Source of the DNA: Streptomyces sp. ACA25
GTDB taxonomy: Bacteria; Actinomycetota; Actinomycetes; Streptomycetales; Streptomycetaceae
Assembly: GCF_028200735.1 (NCBI RefSeq)
Contig: NZ_JAQKPV010000002.1
Coordinates: forward strand, 62,001-126,000
Length of the DNA stretch: 64,000 bases
Direction of reading: 5' to 3'
Shown here: positions 44,987-53,245 of the stretch, in pieces
Layout: each line of letters starts with the position of its first letter
How positions within the stretch are numbered: the first letter of the stretch is position 1
Notes under the pieces: model-generated
The model's database searches: none
What the model saw: the letters and a program-made list of their open reading frames with translations, nothing else
What the model was told of the DNA's origin: nothing
Translations under genes and position numbers: made by a program

Positions 44987-45793
44987 TCAGCGGTGGGTGA
45001 GCTGCAGCCGCCACGCCTCCGGGCCGCGTTCGAGGTACTCGACGGCGAAGGCGCCCGGCGCCCGGTCCTCGAGCTGGCCCAGCAGGGGAAGCGGGTCGTG
45101 CGGGGCGACGAGCACCATGGCCCGGCCGGCCGGGACGGCGTCCAGCGCGCCGAACACCGTCGCGTGGCGCAGGGCGTGCGGGATCTCCCGGACGTCGAGC
45201 TCGGGAACCGCGGCCTCCTCGGCGTCGCCGCAGGCGCAGGTGCCGCCGCAGCCACCGGCCGCCTCCGCACCCTCCTGAAGGCCCTCCGCTTCGTGGGCGT
45301 GATGGCCGAGCAGGTCGTGCATGCCGGCGAGCAGGCCCGACAGCGACACCTCGGGTGAGCCCGCGAGCAGCGGCAGCACCAGGGTGTTCTCCTTCAGCAG
45401 GTGCTCCTCGAACAGCACCTGAAGGGCCCGGGCCTCCCCGGCTCCGCGGGTCTCGGAGGGAGCGGCGCGCAGCGCGTCCACCAGGGCTCCGATCCGGCGG
45501 TGCTCCGCGAGCATGCCGTCGACGAGCAGGCGGGCGGCGGGGTCGCGGTGTGCGGCCGGGTAGAGCGCGGACTCCTCGGCGGCGGCGTGCGGGAGGAGTT
45601 CGCGGTCGCAGAAGGCGACCAGCCCGGCGCGGACCTCCGCGGCGGCGCCGGGGCTGTTGCCGGCGGCGTCGAGCAGCAGGGAGACGCGTCCGGCCAGTTC
45701 ACCGGCCAGGTGGGTGTGGTGCGCCTCGACGGCTTCGACGGCGGCGGCGTCCTCGGGGTCGGAGGCGATGACGAGTGGGCTGGTGGTGGTCAT
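44987..45793 (-). CDS. Hemerythrin-domain / DUF2249 protein
   Basis: A 268-residue protein with an N-terminal four-helix hemerythrin (HHE) domain: EAHHTHLAGEL, AAEESALYPAAH, EHRRIGALVDAL and FEEHLLKENTLVLP hold the His/Glu residues for a di-iron site. A Cys-rich hinge (CGGTCACGD) leads to a C-terminal DUF2249 domain (LDVREIPHALRHATVFGALD). Such proteins bind oxygen or NO or repair iron clusters (as YtfE/ScdA-like proteins do). ATG 45793 has GGGAG 9 nt upstream; ATG 45802 is less likely. It is divergent from the regulator-nirK operon and shares its control region. Confidence 0.85.
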   Translation of the reverse strand: MTTTSPLVIASDPEDAAAVEAVEAHHTHLAGELAGRVSLLLDAAGNSPGAAAEVRAGLVAFCDRELLPHAAAEESALYPAAHRDPAARLLVDGMLAEHRRIGALVDALRAAPSETRGAGEARALQVLFEEHLLKENTLVLPLLAGSPEVSLSGLLAGMHDLLGHHAHEAEGLQEGAEAAGGCGGTCACGDAEEAAVPELDVREIPHALRHATVFGALDAVPAGRAMVLVAPHDPLPLLGQLEDRAPGAFAVEYLERGPEAWRLQLTHR

Positions 45794-45871
45794 GGCGGGC
45801 ATCTCCCAGCGGTTGACGTGCGGCCGGGCCGGGCCGGGTGGTCCGGTGGGCCGGTGGGCCGGTGCCTGCAA

Positions 45872-45891
45872 TATACTACGGACATGTCCGT
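45872..45891 (+). promoter_or_regulatory. Leaderless promoter with perfect 14-bp palindrome over the start codon
   Basis: TATACT (45872-45877) is a good -10 hexamer 6 nt before the ATG at 45884, so transcription should start at the ATG. The perfect palindrome ACGGACATGTCCGT (45878-45891) begins right after the -10 and is centred on the start codon. A protein bound there would block initiation, which suggests autorepression by the encoded regulator. The hemerythrin gene diverges from the same gap. Confidence 0.6.
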
Positions 45892-46633
45892 GAAAAATAA
45901 GGGCCCGCTCCCCGGGGGCGGCTCCGACGATCACCCACCGGTGTCCCGGCAGCGCCGCACCGTCCTGCAGCACCTGCGCGGCGAGGCGGGAACCGTCACG
46001 GTCACCGCGTTCGCCGAGGTCTGCGGACTGCACCCGAACACGGTCCGCGAGCACCTGGACGCCCTGGTCGAGGCCGGTCTGGCGGAACGCACCCGCGCCC
46101 CGGTCTCTGGCCGCGGACGGCCCGCCTGGCGCTACCGGGCCCGCCCGCCGGAGGCGTCCGCGGCGCGCGAGTACGCCGGGCTGGCGGCCGTGCTCGCCCG
46201 GCAGATCGCCCGGTCCAGCGCCGATCCGCAGGCGGACGCCCTCGCCGCCGGCGAGGAGTGGGGCCGTGCCCTGCTCGCCGGGCAGGAGCCGGCGGCCTCC
46301 CCGCGGGAGGCCCGCGGCCGGGTCATGGACCTGCTCGGGGACATCGGGTTCGCCCCCGAGACGGACGAGGACGCCCTCGGCGCCCGGCTTCCGCGCTGCC
46401 CCTTCATCGAGGTCGCCCGCGAACACCCGGGCGTCATCTGCACCGTGCACGCGGGCCTGGTGCGTGCCGGGCTCGCCGCCCTGGGCGGCGAGCCGGAACG
46501 CGTCGCCCTGCACCCCTTCGCCGAGCCCGGCGCCTGCCTGCTCCGGCTCGACGCCGCACCGGAGCCGGCCGGGACCGCCACCGGCACCGCCGCGGACCCG
46601 GAGAGCCCCGACGGCACCGAGGAGTCCCGGTGA
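45884..46633 (+). CDS. SufR-like winged-helix regulator, probable iron-sulfur sensor
   Basis: A 249-residue DNA-binding protein. The winged helix is at about 20-85 (VSRQRRTVLQHLRGEAGTVT, then LHPNTVREHLDALVEAGLAE), as in DeoR/SufR-type repressors. The C-terminal domain has Cys172 (RCPF), Cys186 (VICTVH) and Cys218 (ACLLRL). Their spacing (14 and 32) is close to the three cluster-binding cysteines of cyanobacterial SufR, so an NO- or oxygen-sensitive Fe-S cluster is likely but inferred. The transcript seems leaderless with an operator on the start codon. The TGA overlaps the next gene (GTGA). It is the probable switch of this denitrification island. Confidence 0.8.
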   Translation: MSVKNKGPLPGGGSDDHPPVSRQRRTVLQHLRGEAGTVTVTAFAEVCGLHPNTVREHLDALVEAGLAERTRAPVSGRGRPAWRYRARPPEASAAREYAGLAAVLARQIARSSADPQADALAAGEEWGRALLAGQEPAASPREARGRVMDLLGDIGFAPETDEDALGARLPRCPFIEVAREHPGVICTVHAGLVRAGLAALGGEPERVALHPFAEPGACLLRLDAAPEPAGTATGTAADPESPDGTEESR

Positions 46634-47889
46634 CGGGCGCACCGGACCGGGCACGGCGTGCGGCCGGCCGGCGGTTGTTCCTGCTGCTTCCTGCCGGTTT
46701 CGCCCTCCTCGCCGGCCTCAATGCCGGTCTGATGCTGCTCGGGCTGCCGACCCCGGTGCGCGCCGACCGGCTGCCCGAGGTGCACGGCGTGCTGCTGGTC
46801 CTCGGATTCGCCGGCACCCTCGTGGCCCTGGAGCGGGCGGTCGCCCTGGGCAGCCGCTGGGGCTACCTGGCTCCCCTCCTCCTCGGCGCGGGCGGCATTC
46901 TCCTCGTACTCCCCGTCGACCTCCGGGCGGGACAGCTGGCGCTGCTCGCCGGCTGCGCCCTGCTGCTCGCGCTGTACGTGCGGTTCTGGGACCGGCAGCC
47001 CAGTCCGGCGCTGCTCACCCAGGCGGCCGGCGCGGTGGCGGCCCTCGGCGCGGCGCTGCTGTGGCTGGGCGGACTCGACGTCCCCCGGCTGCTCCCCTGG
47101 CTGGTGGCCTTCCTGGTCCTCACCATCGCGGGCGAACGCCGGGAGCTCGCCCGGGTGGTCGTCCTGCCGCCCGCTGCCCGTCACCTGTACGTGCTGTGCG
47201 CCGGTGCCGTGCTCGCCGGCCCGGTCGCCGCCCTGCTGTGGCCGGTCCCGGGGACCCTGCTGCTGGGCGCCGCCCTGATGGGTCTGGTCGCCTGGCTCCT
47301 CACGCACGACGTCGCCCGGCACACCCTCAGGTCCCCCGGCCTGCCCCGGTACACGGCGGCCTGCCTGCTGGCCGGATACTCCTGGCTGGGGCTCGCCGGC
47401 GCCCTGTGGTTCCTCCGCGGGCCGCTCACCGAGGGCTACCTGTACGACGCGGTCGTGCACGCCGTCTTCCTCGGCTTCGTGCTCTCCATGATCATGGCGC
47501 ACGCCCCGGTCATCCTGCCCGCGGTGCTCCGCCGTCCCCTGCCCTATCACCCCGTCCTCGCCGGACCGGCCTGGCTGCTCCACGCCTCGCTCGCCCTGCG
47601 CGTCCTGGCCGGGGACCTGCGGGAGACCGAGTGGGCCTGGCGGGCCGGCGGGGCACTGAACATCGTCGCCGTCCTGCTGTTCGCCCTCGCCGCGGTCGTC
47701 CTGGCGGCGACCGCCGGCCGCCGGAAACACCGGCCGGAAAGCCCTGCGCCGGGGGCCGCCATCGGCGGCGCCCCGAGGACCGCCGAACCGCCCCGCCCCG
47801 CCGGCACCGACGAGGCACCGCACCGTCCGGCCGGACCTCCGGTCACCGGGGCCCCCGCCCGCCCGCACCACCGGAAGGACCCGCGGTGA
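46630..47889 (+). CDS. NnrS-like multi-pass membrane protein
   Basis: A 419-residue protein with about 12 helices up to residue 370 and a Pro/His/Arg-rich C-terminal tail. The segment HAVFLGFVLSMIMAHAPVIL, followed by RRPLPYHPVL, has the paired histidines seen in NnrS-type haem/copper membrane proteins, which are linked to NO tolerance. It is fixed between the regulator (GTGA overlap at the start) and nirK (GTGA overlap at the end), so the three are one translational unit. The function is inferred from family resemblance and context. Confidence 0.68.
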   Translation: MTGAPDRARRAAGRRLFLLLPAGFALLAGLNAGLMLLGLPTPVRADRLPEVHGVLLVLGFAGTLVALERAVALGSRWGYLAPLLLGAGGILLVLPVDLRAGQLALLAGCALLLALYVRFWDRQPSPALLTQAAGAVAALGAALLWLGGLDVPRLLPWLVAFLVLTIAGERRELARVVVLPPAARHLYVLCAGAVLAGPVAALLWPVPGTLLLGAALMGLVAWLLTHDVARHTLRSPGLPRYTAACLLAGYSWLGLAGALWFLRGPLTEGYLYDAVVHAVFLGFVLSMIMAHAPVILPAVLRRPLPYHPVLAGPAWLLHASLALRVLAGDLRETEWAWRAGGALNIVAVLLFALAAVVLAATAGRRKHRPESPAPGAAIGGAPRTAEPPRPAGTDEAPHRPAGPPVTGAPARPHHRKDPR

Positions 47890-50612
47890 CCGCGCTCCCG
47901 CCCCCGTCCGGCCCGCGGTCTCCGCAGCCGTCCGCGAAGCCGTCCGCCCCCCGGACGCACTCACCGCGCACCCGCTGGCACCTCGGGGTGAACACCCTCG
48001 TGGCGGCCTGGCTTCTGCTGTTCGCCGTCAGCACCGTGGCCCATCCGTTCGTGCCGGTGGCCCGCTGGCTGCTCGTGCACCTGCTGCTGCTCGGCGCCGT
48101 CAGCAACGCCATCGTGATCTGGTCGGGGCACTTCACCGCCTCCGTGCTCCGGCTGCCGGAAGCTGACCGGGGCACCCCGGCCGTGCTGCGCCTGGCCGCC
48201 CTCAACGCCGGGGTGATCGGCGTGATCGCCGGCATGACCGCCGGCATACCGGGACTCGTGGCAGCCGGCGCCGCCGCCGTCGCCGGCGCGGCCCTCGCCC
48301 ACGCGGTGTGGCTGGTGCGCATGCTCCGCCGGGCGCTGCCCGCCCGCTTCGCCATGACCGTGCGCTACTACATCGCCGCCGCAGCGCTGCTGCCGGCCGG
48401 CGCCGCGCTGGGCGTGATCATGGCCTCGGGCGGTCACTCCGCCGACGGCGAGGCCCGGCTGCTGCTGGCCCACGAACTCGTCAACCTGCTCGGCTGGGTC
48501 GGACTCACCGTCACCGGGACGCTCATCACCCTGTGGCCGACCATGCTGCGCACCCGGGTGGCGGAGGGCGCGGAGCGGGCGGCCCGCCGCGCCCTCCCCG
48601 TCCTCCTCACCGGTCTCGGGGTCGCGGTGGCCGCCGCCTTCCTGGGGCCGCCACCGGCGGCGGCCCTGGGCGTGGCCGGATACGCGGCCGGGCTCGTCAT
48701 CGCCGCCCTGCCCTGGGTGCGCGAGGCCCGCGCACGGCCGCCGCACTCCTTCGCCACCTGGTCGGTGGCGGCCGGTGCCGCCTGGCTGACCGGCACCCTG
48801 TTCGCGCTGGCCGCACTGCTGGTGACGGCCGGCTCCTGGGCGGAGGTGGCGCAACGCACCCCGGCGCTGACCGCCCCGCTCGCCGCCGGATGGATCGCCC
48901 AGGTGCTGCTGGGCGCCCTCAGCTTCCTGGTGCCCGTCGTCCTCGGCGGCGGACCGGCCGCCGTCCGGGCGGCCACCGGTGAACTGGAGCGGGCGTGGCC
49001 CGCCCGGCTGGCGGCGGCCAACGCCGCGCTGCTGCTCTGCCTCCTGCCGGTCCCCAGCACGGTGCGCGTCACGTCCTCGCTCGTGCTGCTCGCCATGCTG
49101 GTGGCCTTCCTGGTGCTCCTGGTCAGAGCGGTCCTCGCCAACCGGCGAGCGCGCCGGAACCCGGCCCCGAAGGCGCCTGCCGTGCCCCCGGACGCCGGTC
49201 AGCGGCACCGCGTCCTCGGCGGCACGGCCACCGGGCTGGCGCTCGTCGTGCTGGCCGTCGCCGGGGGCGGCGCCGCCGACGTGGGCTCCCTCCCCGTGGC
49301 CGGGCCACCCACCACGGCCGGGGCGGTCGGCGGGGGCGAGGTGGTGGCGACGGGCGCCACCACCACCGTCACCGTGCGGGTGAACGGGATGCGGTTCACC
49401 CCGGACAGCGTCGACGTGCCCGCCGGGGACCGGCTCGTGGTCGACCTGCACAACACCGGTGACGATCACCACGATCTGGTGCTCGGCAACGGCACCCGCA
49501 CCGGCCGGCTGGCCCCGGGCGAGCAGGAGACCCTGGAGGCGGGCGTCATCGACGGCGACCTGGAAGGCTGGTGCTCACTCGTCGGCCACCGGCAGATGGG
49601 CATGGTGTTCGACGTGCGCGTCACGGGCGAAGCCACCGGACATGACGAGGGCAGTGAGGCGCCGGGCCACGGCGGTGAACCGGACGGCGCTCAAGCGGAC
49701 CGCGACGGCGCGGACTCCGCCGCGGCGGACTTCGACCCGATGGCCGTCCCGGACGACGGCTTCGCCGCCCGGGACGCCCGGCTGCCGCCCGCGACCGAAG
49801 GCTCCGGAGCCCGGGTGCACCGGCACACCCTCACCGTCGAGGAGACCGCGCACGAAGTCGCCCCCGGAGTACGGCAGACCCTGTGGACCTTCGGCGGCAC
49901 CGCCCCGGGTCCGGCGCTGCGCGGGCGGGTGGGCGACACCTTCGAGATCACCCTGGTCAACGACGGCTCCCTCGGCCACTCGATCGACTTCCACGCCGGC
50001 TCGCTGGCACCCGACCGCCCGATGCGCACCATCCCGCCCGGTGAGACGCTGACCTACCGGTTCACCGCCACCCACAGCGGCGTGTGGATGTACCACTGCT
50101 CCACGATGCCGATGTCCGCGCACATCGCCTCCGGCATGTTCGGAGCGGTCGTCATCGACCCGCCGGACCTGCCGCCCGTCGACCACGAGTACCTGCTCGT
50201 CCAGTCGGAGCTCTACCTGGGGCCTCAGGGCGGCACCACCGACGCGGACAAGCTGCGGGCCGAACAGCCGGACGCCGTCGTGTTCAACGGGTACGCCAAC
50301 CAGTACGTCCATGACCCGCTGACCGCCCGGACCGGCGAGCGGGTGCGCATCTGGGTACTGGCGGCCGGACCCAACCGGCCGAGCGCCTTCCACGTGGTCG
50401 GCGGACAGTTCGACACCCTCTACCTGGAGGGCGCCCACCGGCTCCGGCCGGAGGACCCCGGAAACGGCGGTGCGCAAGTGCTCGGCCTGGAAGCGGCCTC
50501 CGGAGGCTTCGTGGAGCTGTCCTTCCCCGAGGCCGGGACCTACCCGTTCGTCTCGCACCGCATGATCGACGCCGAGCGCGGAGCCCAGGGCGCGTTCCGG
50601 GTCCTCCCGTGA
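47886..50612 (+). CDS. nirK: Copper nitrite reductase fused to a membrane domain and extra cupredoxin
   Basis: A 908-residue three-part protein. Residues about 30-430 form about 11 membrane helices with conserved His in LLVHLLLLGAVSNAI and LLAHELVNLLGWVG. A cupredoxin follows (about 490-580), with His528/His529, Cys563, His568 and Met571 as type-1 copper ligands. The C-terminus is a complete NirK: His698, His703, His737, Cys738, His746, Met751 and His836, plus catalytic Asp701. It should reduce nitrite to NO outside the membrane, with electrons reaching it through the built-in cupredoxin. GTG 47886 overlaps the previous stop (GTGA). Stand-alone NirK is about 340-380 residues. Confidence 0.87.
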   Translation: MTALPPPSGPRSPQPSAKPSAPRTHSPRTRWHLGVNTLVAAWLLLFAVSTVAHPFVPVARWLLVHLLLLGAVSNAIVIWSGHFTASVLRLPEADRGTPAVLRLAALNAGVIGVIAGMTAGIPGLVAAGAAAVAGAALAHAVWLVRMLRRALPARFAMTVRYYIAAAALLPAGAALGVIMASGGHSADGEARLLLAHELVNLLGWVGLTVTGTLITLWPTMLRTRVAEGAERAARRALPVLLTGLGVAVAAAFLGPPPAAALGVAGYAAGLVIAALPWVREARARPPHSFATWSVAAGAAWLTGTLFALAALLVTAGSWAEVAQRTPALTAPLAAGWIAQVLLGALSFLVPVVLGGGPAAVRAATGELERAWPARLAAANAALLLCLLPVPSTVRVTSSLVLLAMLVAFLVLLVRAVLANRRARRNPAPKAPAVPPDAGQRHRVLGGTATGLALVVLAVAGGGAADVGSLPVAGPPTTAGAVGGGEVVATGATTTVTVRVNGMRFTPDSVDVPAGDRLVVDLHNTGDDHHDLVLGNGTRTGRLAPGEQETLEAGVIDGDLEGWCSLVGHRQMGMVFDVRVTGEATGHDEGSEAPGHGGEPDGAQADRDGADSAAADFDPMAVPDDGFAARDARLPPATEGSGARVHRHTLTVEETAHEVAPGVRQTLWTFGGTAPGPALRGRVGDTFEITLVNDGSLGHSIDFHAGSLAPDRPMRTIPPGETLTYRFTATHSGVWMYHCSTMPMSAHIASGMFGAVVIDPPDLPPVDHEYLLVQSELYLGPQGGTTDADKLRAEQPDAVVFNGYANQYVHDPLTARTGERVRIWVLAAGPNRPSAFHVVGGQFDTLYLEGAHRLRPEDPGNGGAQVLGLEAASGGFVELSFPEAGTYPFVSHRMIDAERGAQGAFRVLP

Positions 50613-50688
50613 CGGATCCGCCCCCGCCGGTCCCGCTCCGCTGCAGAACCGGGATACTGACGTCGGCGCACGGAGGGGGTGACCGGCG

Positions 50689-51258
50689 GTGGAGCAGCAG
50701 GAGGCCGGAGCGGGCACGGAAGCCCGGCGGCAAGCCGCGTTCGCGCGCTGGGTGCTGCCCGAGACCGAAGTCCTGCTGCGAGTGGCGATGACGCTGACGG
50801 CCCAGCCCGCCGATGCCGAGGACCTGGTGCAGGAGACCCTGCTGCGCGCGTACCGGGCCGTGGACCGCTTCGACGGACGGCACCCGCGGGCCTGGCTGCT
50901 CACCATCATGCGCAGGGCCGAGATCAACCGGCACCGCCGTCGCCGACCGCACCTGCTGGACGACCCCGACCGCGACCTTGAGCGGCTCGCCGCCCCCGAC
51001 CCCGGCGGCTCCCCCGAGTCGCTGGTGATCGGCGACGCCCTGGACGAGAGCGTGGACGCCGCCCTGGCGGCGCTGCCGGACAAACACCAGCAGGTGGTAC
51101 GGCTGGTGGACGTGAACGGTCTGAGCTGCGCGGAGGCCGCCGAAGTCCTCGGCATCCCGCAGGGCACGGTGCTGAGCCGGCTCCACCGGGCACGCAGAAA
51201 GATCAAGGCCCGGCTGGCAGCGGCCGGGCTCGCGCCGAGGCGGGGTGACCAGCGATGA
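50689..51258 (+). CDS. ECF RNA polymerase sigma factor
   Basis: A 189-residue group-4 sigma factor. Region 2 (DAEDLVQETLLRAYRAVDRF, then PRAWLLTIMRRAEINRHRRR) and region 4 (ALPDKHQQVVRLVDVNGLSC, GIPQGTVLSRLHRARRKIK) are complete. GTG 50689 has GGAGGGGG 9 nt upstream, and the gene starts 76 nt after nirK. Its stop overlaps the anti-sigma gene (ATGA). The signal is unknown. A role in the NO/nitrite response is suggested only by position. No clear autoregulated ECF promoter was found in the 76-nt gap. Confidence 0.93.
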   Translation: MEQQEAGAGTEARRQAAFARWVLPETEVLLRVAMTLTAQPADAEDLVQETLLRAYRAVDRFDGRHPRAWLLTIMRRAEINRHRRRRPHLLDDPDRDLERLAAPDPGGSPESLVIGDALDESVDAALAALPDKHQQVVRLVDVNGLSCAEAAEVLGIPQGTVLSRLHRARRKIKARLAAAGLAPRRGDQR

Positions 51259-51563
51259 CGTGGCCCTGGCGCCGGCGCGCGGCGGAGGAGCGCCGTATCC
51301 ACTGCCTGCGCGTGCATGTGCTGCTTCAGCGGTATCTGGACGGCGAGCTCGACGACCCGAGGACCGTCCGCCGGATCGCGGTGCATCTGGAGGAGTGCCA
51401 CAAGTGCGGTCTGGAAGCCGCCGCCTACCGGCAGGTCAAGGACGCCCTCAACCGCCGCGCGGCACCGTCGGCCGACGCGCTTGACCGGCTGCGTGCCTTC
51501 GGGGAGTCGCTGGCCCGCGGCGAGGAGCCGCCCCGCCCGGGCGGGGACACCCGGGCGGGCTGA
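51255..51563 (+). CDS. Zinc-binding (ZAS) anti-sigma factor, soluble
   Basis: A 102-residue partner of the ECF sigma. The ZAS motif is present as His44-x3-Cys48-x2-Cys51 (HLEECHKC), with the preceding helix LLQRYLDGELDDPRTVRRIA. No membrane helix is present, so it is a cytoplasmic anti-sigma, a type that often senses thiol oxidation through its zinc site. ATG 51255 overlaps the sigma stop. The next 139 nt contain no gene. Confidence 0.88.
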   Translation: MTWPWRRRAAEERRIHCLRVHVLLQRYLDGELDDPRTVRRIAVHLEECHKCGLEAAAYRQVKDALNRRAAPSADALDRLRAFGESLARGEEPPRPGGDTRAG

Positions 51564-51691
51564 CCGAACCCGCCGACGGATGCACCCGCCGGTCGTGCGC
51601 GGCCGGTTGCCCGGACTCCCGCGCCGGCGTGGCAGCAGCCCCCGCATGTTGCGGTGCACCGGCCCCACGCGGCCGTCCCCACCGGCCGGGT

Positions 51692-51697
51692 TAAGGT
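51692..51697 (+). promoter_or_regulatory. Putative -10 element of leaderless cbiZ transcript
   Basis: TAAGGT lies 5 nt before the ATG at 51703, with no ribosome site in between. This fits a leaderless start. No cobalamin-riboswitch box was recognised upstream. Confidence 0.4.
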
Positions 51698-51702
51698 GCG
51701 GC

Positions 51703-52419
51703 ATGTCTCCGGTGACCTCCGGCCTTTCCGCACTGCATGACCTGCCGCCGCGCTCGCGCGAGGAGCAGGGCGGCACCTGGCCCCTGCTGCTGTGGGTGCC
51801 CGGAACCCCCCGGCGGATGTGCAGCAGTGCCCTGCTGGGCGGCGGCATCGGCACCCGTCAGTGGGTGCTCAACGCGCAGGTGCCGCCGGGTTACCGACGG
51901 CTCGATCCGGCGGTGCACCTGGCCCGGCTGGCCGCGGACAACGGAGCACCCGGACGCGGCGTGGGCCTGATGACAGCCGCGTCCGTCCGGGACAGCTGCT
52001 GGGCCGCGGACTCCGGGGTGGAGGCCCTGGTGACCGCCGGAATCGGCGTACGTGGCTGGGCCGCCGCACCGGACCGGGGGGAGGCCGGCCCGGCTCCCGC
52101 GGGCACCATCAACATCCTGGTGTCCGTCCCGGTTCCGCTCGCGGACGCGGCGCTGGTCAACGCCGTCGCCACCGCGACCGAGGCCAAGGTCCAGGCGCTC
52201 CGTGACGCGGGCATCGATGCCTCCGGCACCCCCACCGACGCCGTGTGCGTCGCCGCGCTCCCACCGGAGACCGGTCTGCGGGTGGAACCGTTCGCCGGGC
52301 CGCGATCGGTGTGGGGAGCACGCATCGCCCGCGCCGTCCACCAGGCCACCCGCCGCGCCTGCCTGCACGCCCTCGAGGCCGAAGCCGAGGTACACGGCAG
52401 CGGACATCTTCTACGGTGA
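51703..52419 (+). CDS. cbiZ: Adenosylcobinamide amidohydrolase
   Basis: A 238-residue CbiZ-family enzyme, which removes the aminopropanol side chain from adenosylcobinamide so that the corrin ring can re-enter B12 synthesis. Family segments are visible: SSALLGGGIGTRQWVLNAQV, GVGLMTAASV, then VTAGIGVRGWAA and GTINILVSVPVPLADAALVN, ending with WGARIARAVHQAT. No other cobalamin genes are adjacent. The start is ATG 51703; the upstream frame to 51316 is not family-like. Confidence 0.88.
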   Translation: MSPVTSGLSALHDLPPRSREEQGGTWPLLLWVPGTPRRMCSSALLGGGIGTRQWVLNAQVPPGYRRLDPAVHLARLAADNGAPGRGVGLMTAASVRDSCWAADSGVEALVTAGIGVRGWAAAPDRGEAGPAPAGTINILVSVPVPLADAALVNAVATATEAKVQALRDAGIDASGTPTDAVCVAALPPETGLRVEPFAGPRSVWGARIARAVHQATRRACLHALEAEAEVHGSGHLLR

Positions 52420-52459
52420 GACACCGGGCACCACCCCTTCGGAGAGAGACGGAGCCACC

Positions 52460-53245
52460 ATGGCGGCGAAGAGCCGGAAGCTGACCTTCCCCGGAGCGTA
52501 CGGCGATCACCTCGCCGCCCGGCTGGAGCTGCCCGACGACGGGGAACCCCTGGCGTACGCGCTGTTCGCCCACTGCTTCACCTGCGGCAAGGACGTGGTC
52601 GCCGCCACCCGGATCGCCCGCGGGCTGGCCGCACGCGGCTACGGCGTGCTCCGCTTCGACTTCACCGGCCTCGGGGAATCCGGCGGGGACTTCGCCCACA
52701 CCCACTTCAGTTCCAACGTCGACGATCTGGTCCTGGCCGCCGACCACCTGCGCAGCGAGTACGCCGCTCCCACGCTGCTCGTCGGGCACTCCCTGGGCGG
52801 TGCGGCCGTGCTGGCCGCCGCACACCGGGTCCCGGAGACCCGGGCCGTCGTCACCCTGGCCGCACCGGCCGACCCGTCGAACGTCGAACGGCACCTGACG
52901 GCCGCGGCCCTGGAGGAGATCCGCAGTACCGGCGAGGCGGAAGTCCAGCTGGCCGGGCGCCCGTTCCGCATCCGCCGGGAGTTCCTGGACGACATCGCCG
53001 ACCAGCCGCAGCACGCCCACATCGAGGAGCTCGGCATCCCGCTCCTCGTCATGCACTCTCCCCAGGACGAGGTGGTGGACATCGACCAGTCCCGCCGGAT
53101 CTTCGTGACGGCCCGGCACCCCAAGTCCTTCGTCTCCCTGGACGGCTCCGACCACCTGCTCACCGACCGGGCGGACGCCGACTGGGTCGCCGAACTGCTC
53201 GCCGCCTGGGCCTCCCGCTACCTGGCCCACCCCGCGTCAACGTGA
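52460..53245 (+). CDS. Alpha/beta hydrolase (OsmC-associated type)
   Basis: A 261-residue alpha/beta hydrolase. The oxyanion strand region is YALFAHCFTCGKD, then FDFTGLGESGGDFAHTHFSS, the nucleophile elbow GHSLGG, and the acid/base part (HSPQDEVVDI and DGSDHLLT). This wording is typical of the hydrolase half of bifunctional hydrolase/OsmC proteins, but no OsmC domain follows. The substrate is unknown. ATG 52460 has GGAG 6 nt upstream. The C-terminus overlaps the tail of a TetR remnant on the other strand. Confidence 0.87.
   Translation: MAAKSRKLTFPGAYGDHLAARLELPDDGEPLAYALFAHCFTCGKDVVAATRIARGLAARGYGVLRFDFTGLGESGGDFAHTHFSSNVDDLVLAADHLRSEYAAPTLLVGHSLGGAAVLAAAHRVPETRAVVTLAAPADPSNVERHLTAAALEEIRSTGEAEVQLAGRPFRIRREFLDDIADQPQHAHIEELGIPLLVMHSPQDEVVDIDQSRRIFVTARHPKSFVSLDGSDHLLTDRADADWVAELLAAWASRYLAHPAST

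Noticed and set aside
46266..50612. A single 1448-residue protein reading from inside the regulator gene to the end of nirK
   Set aside because: The part before 47886 is out of frame with the regulator and NnrS-like genes and is Arg/Pro-rich nonsense. The GTG at 47886 with a GTGA overlap is the natural start.
51564..51702. Cobalamin riboswitch in front of cbiZ
   Set aside because: No B12-box or matching stem pattern was seen, and the -10 position implies a leaderless mRNA with no room for a riboswitch.
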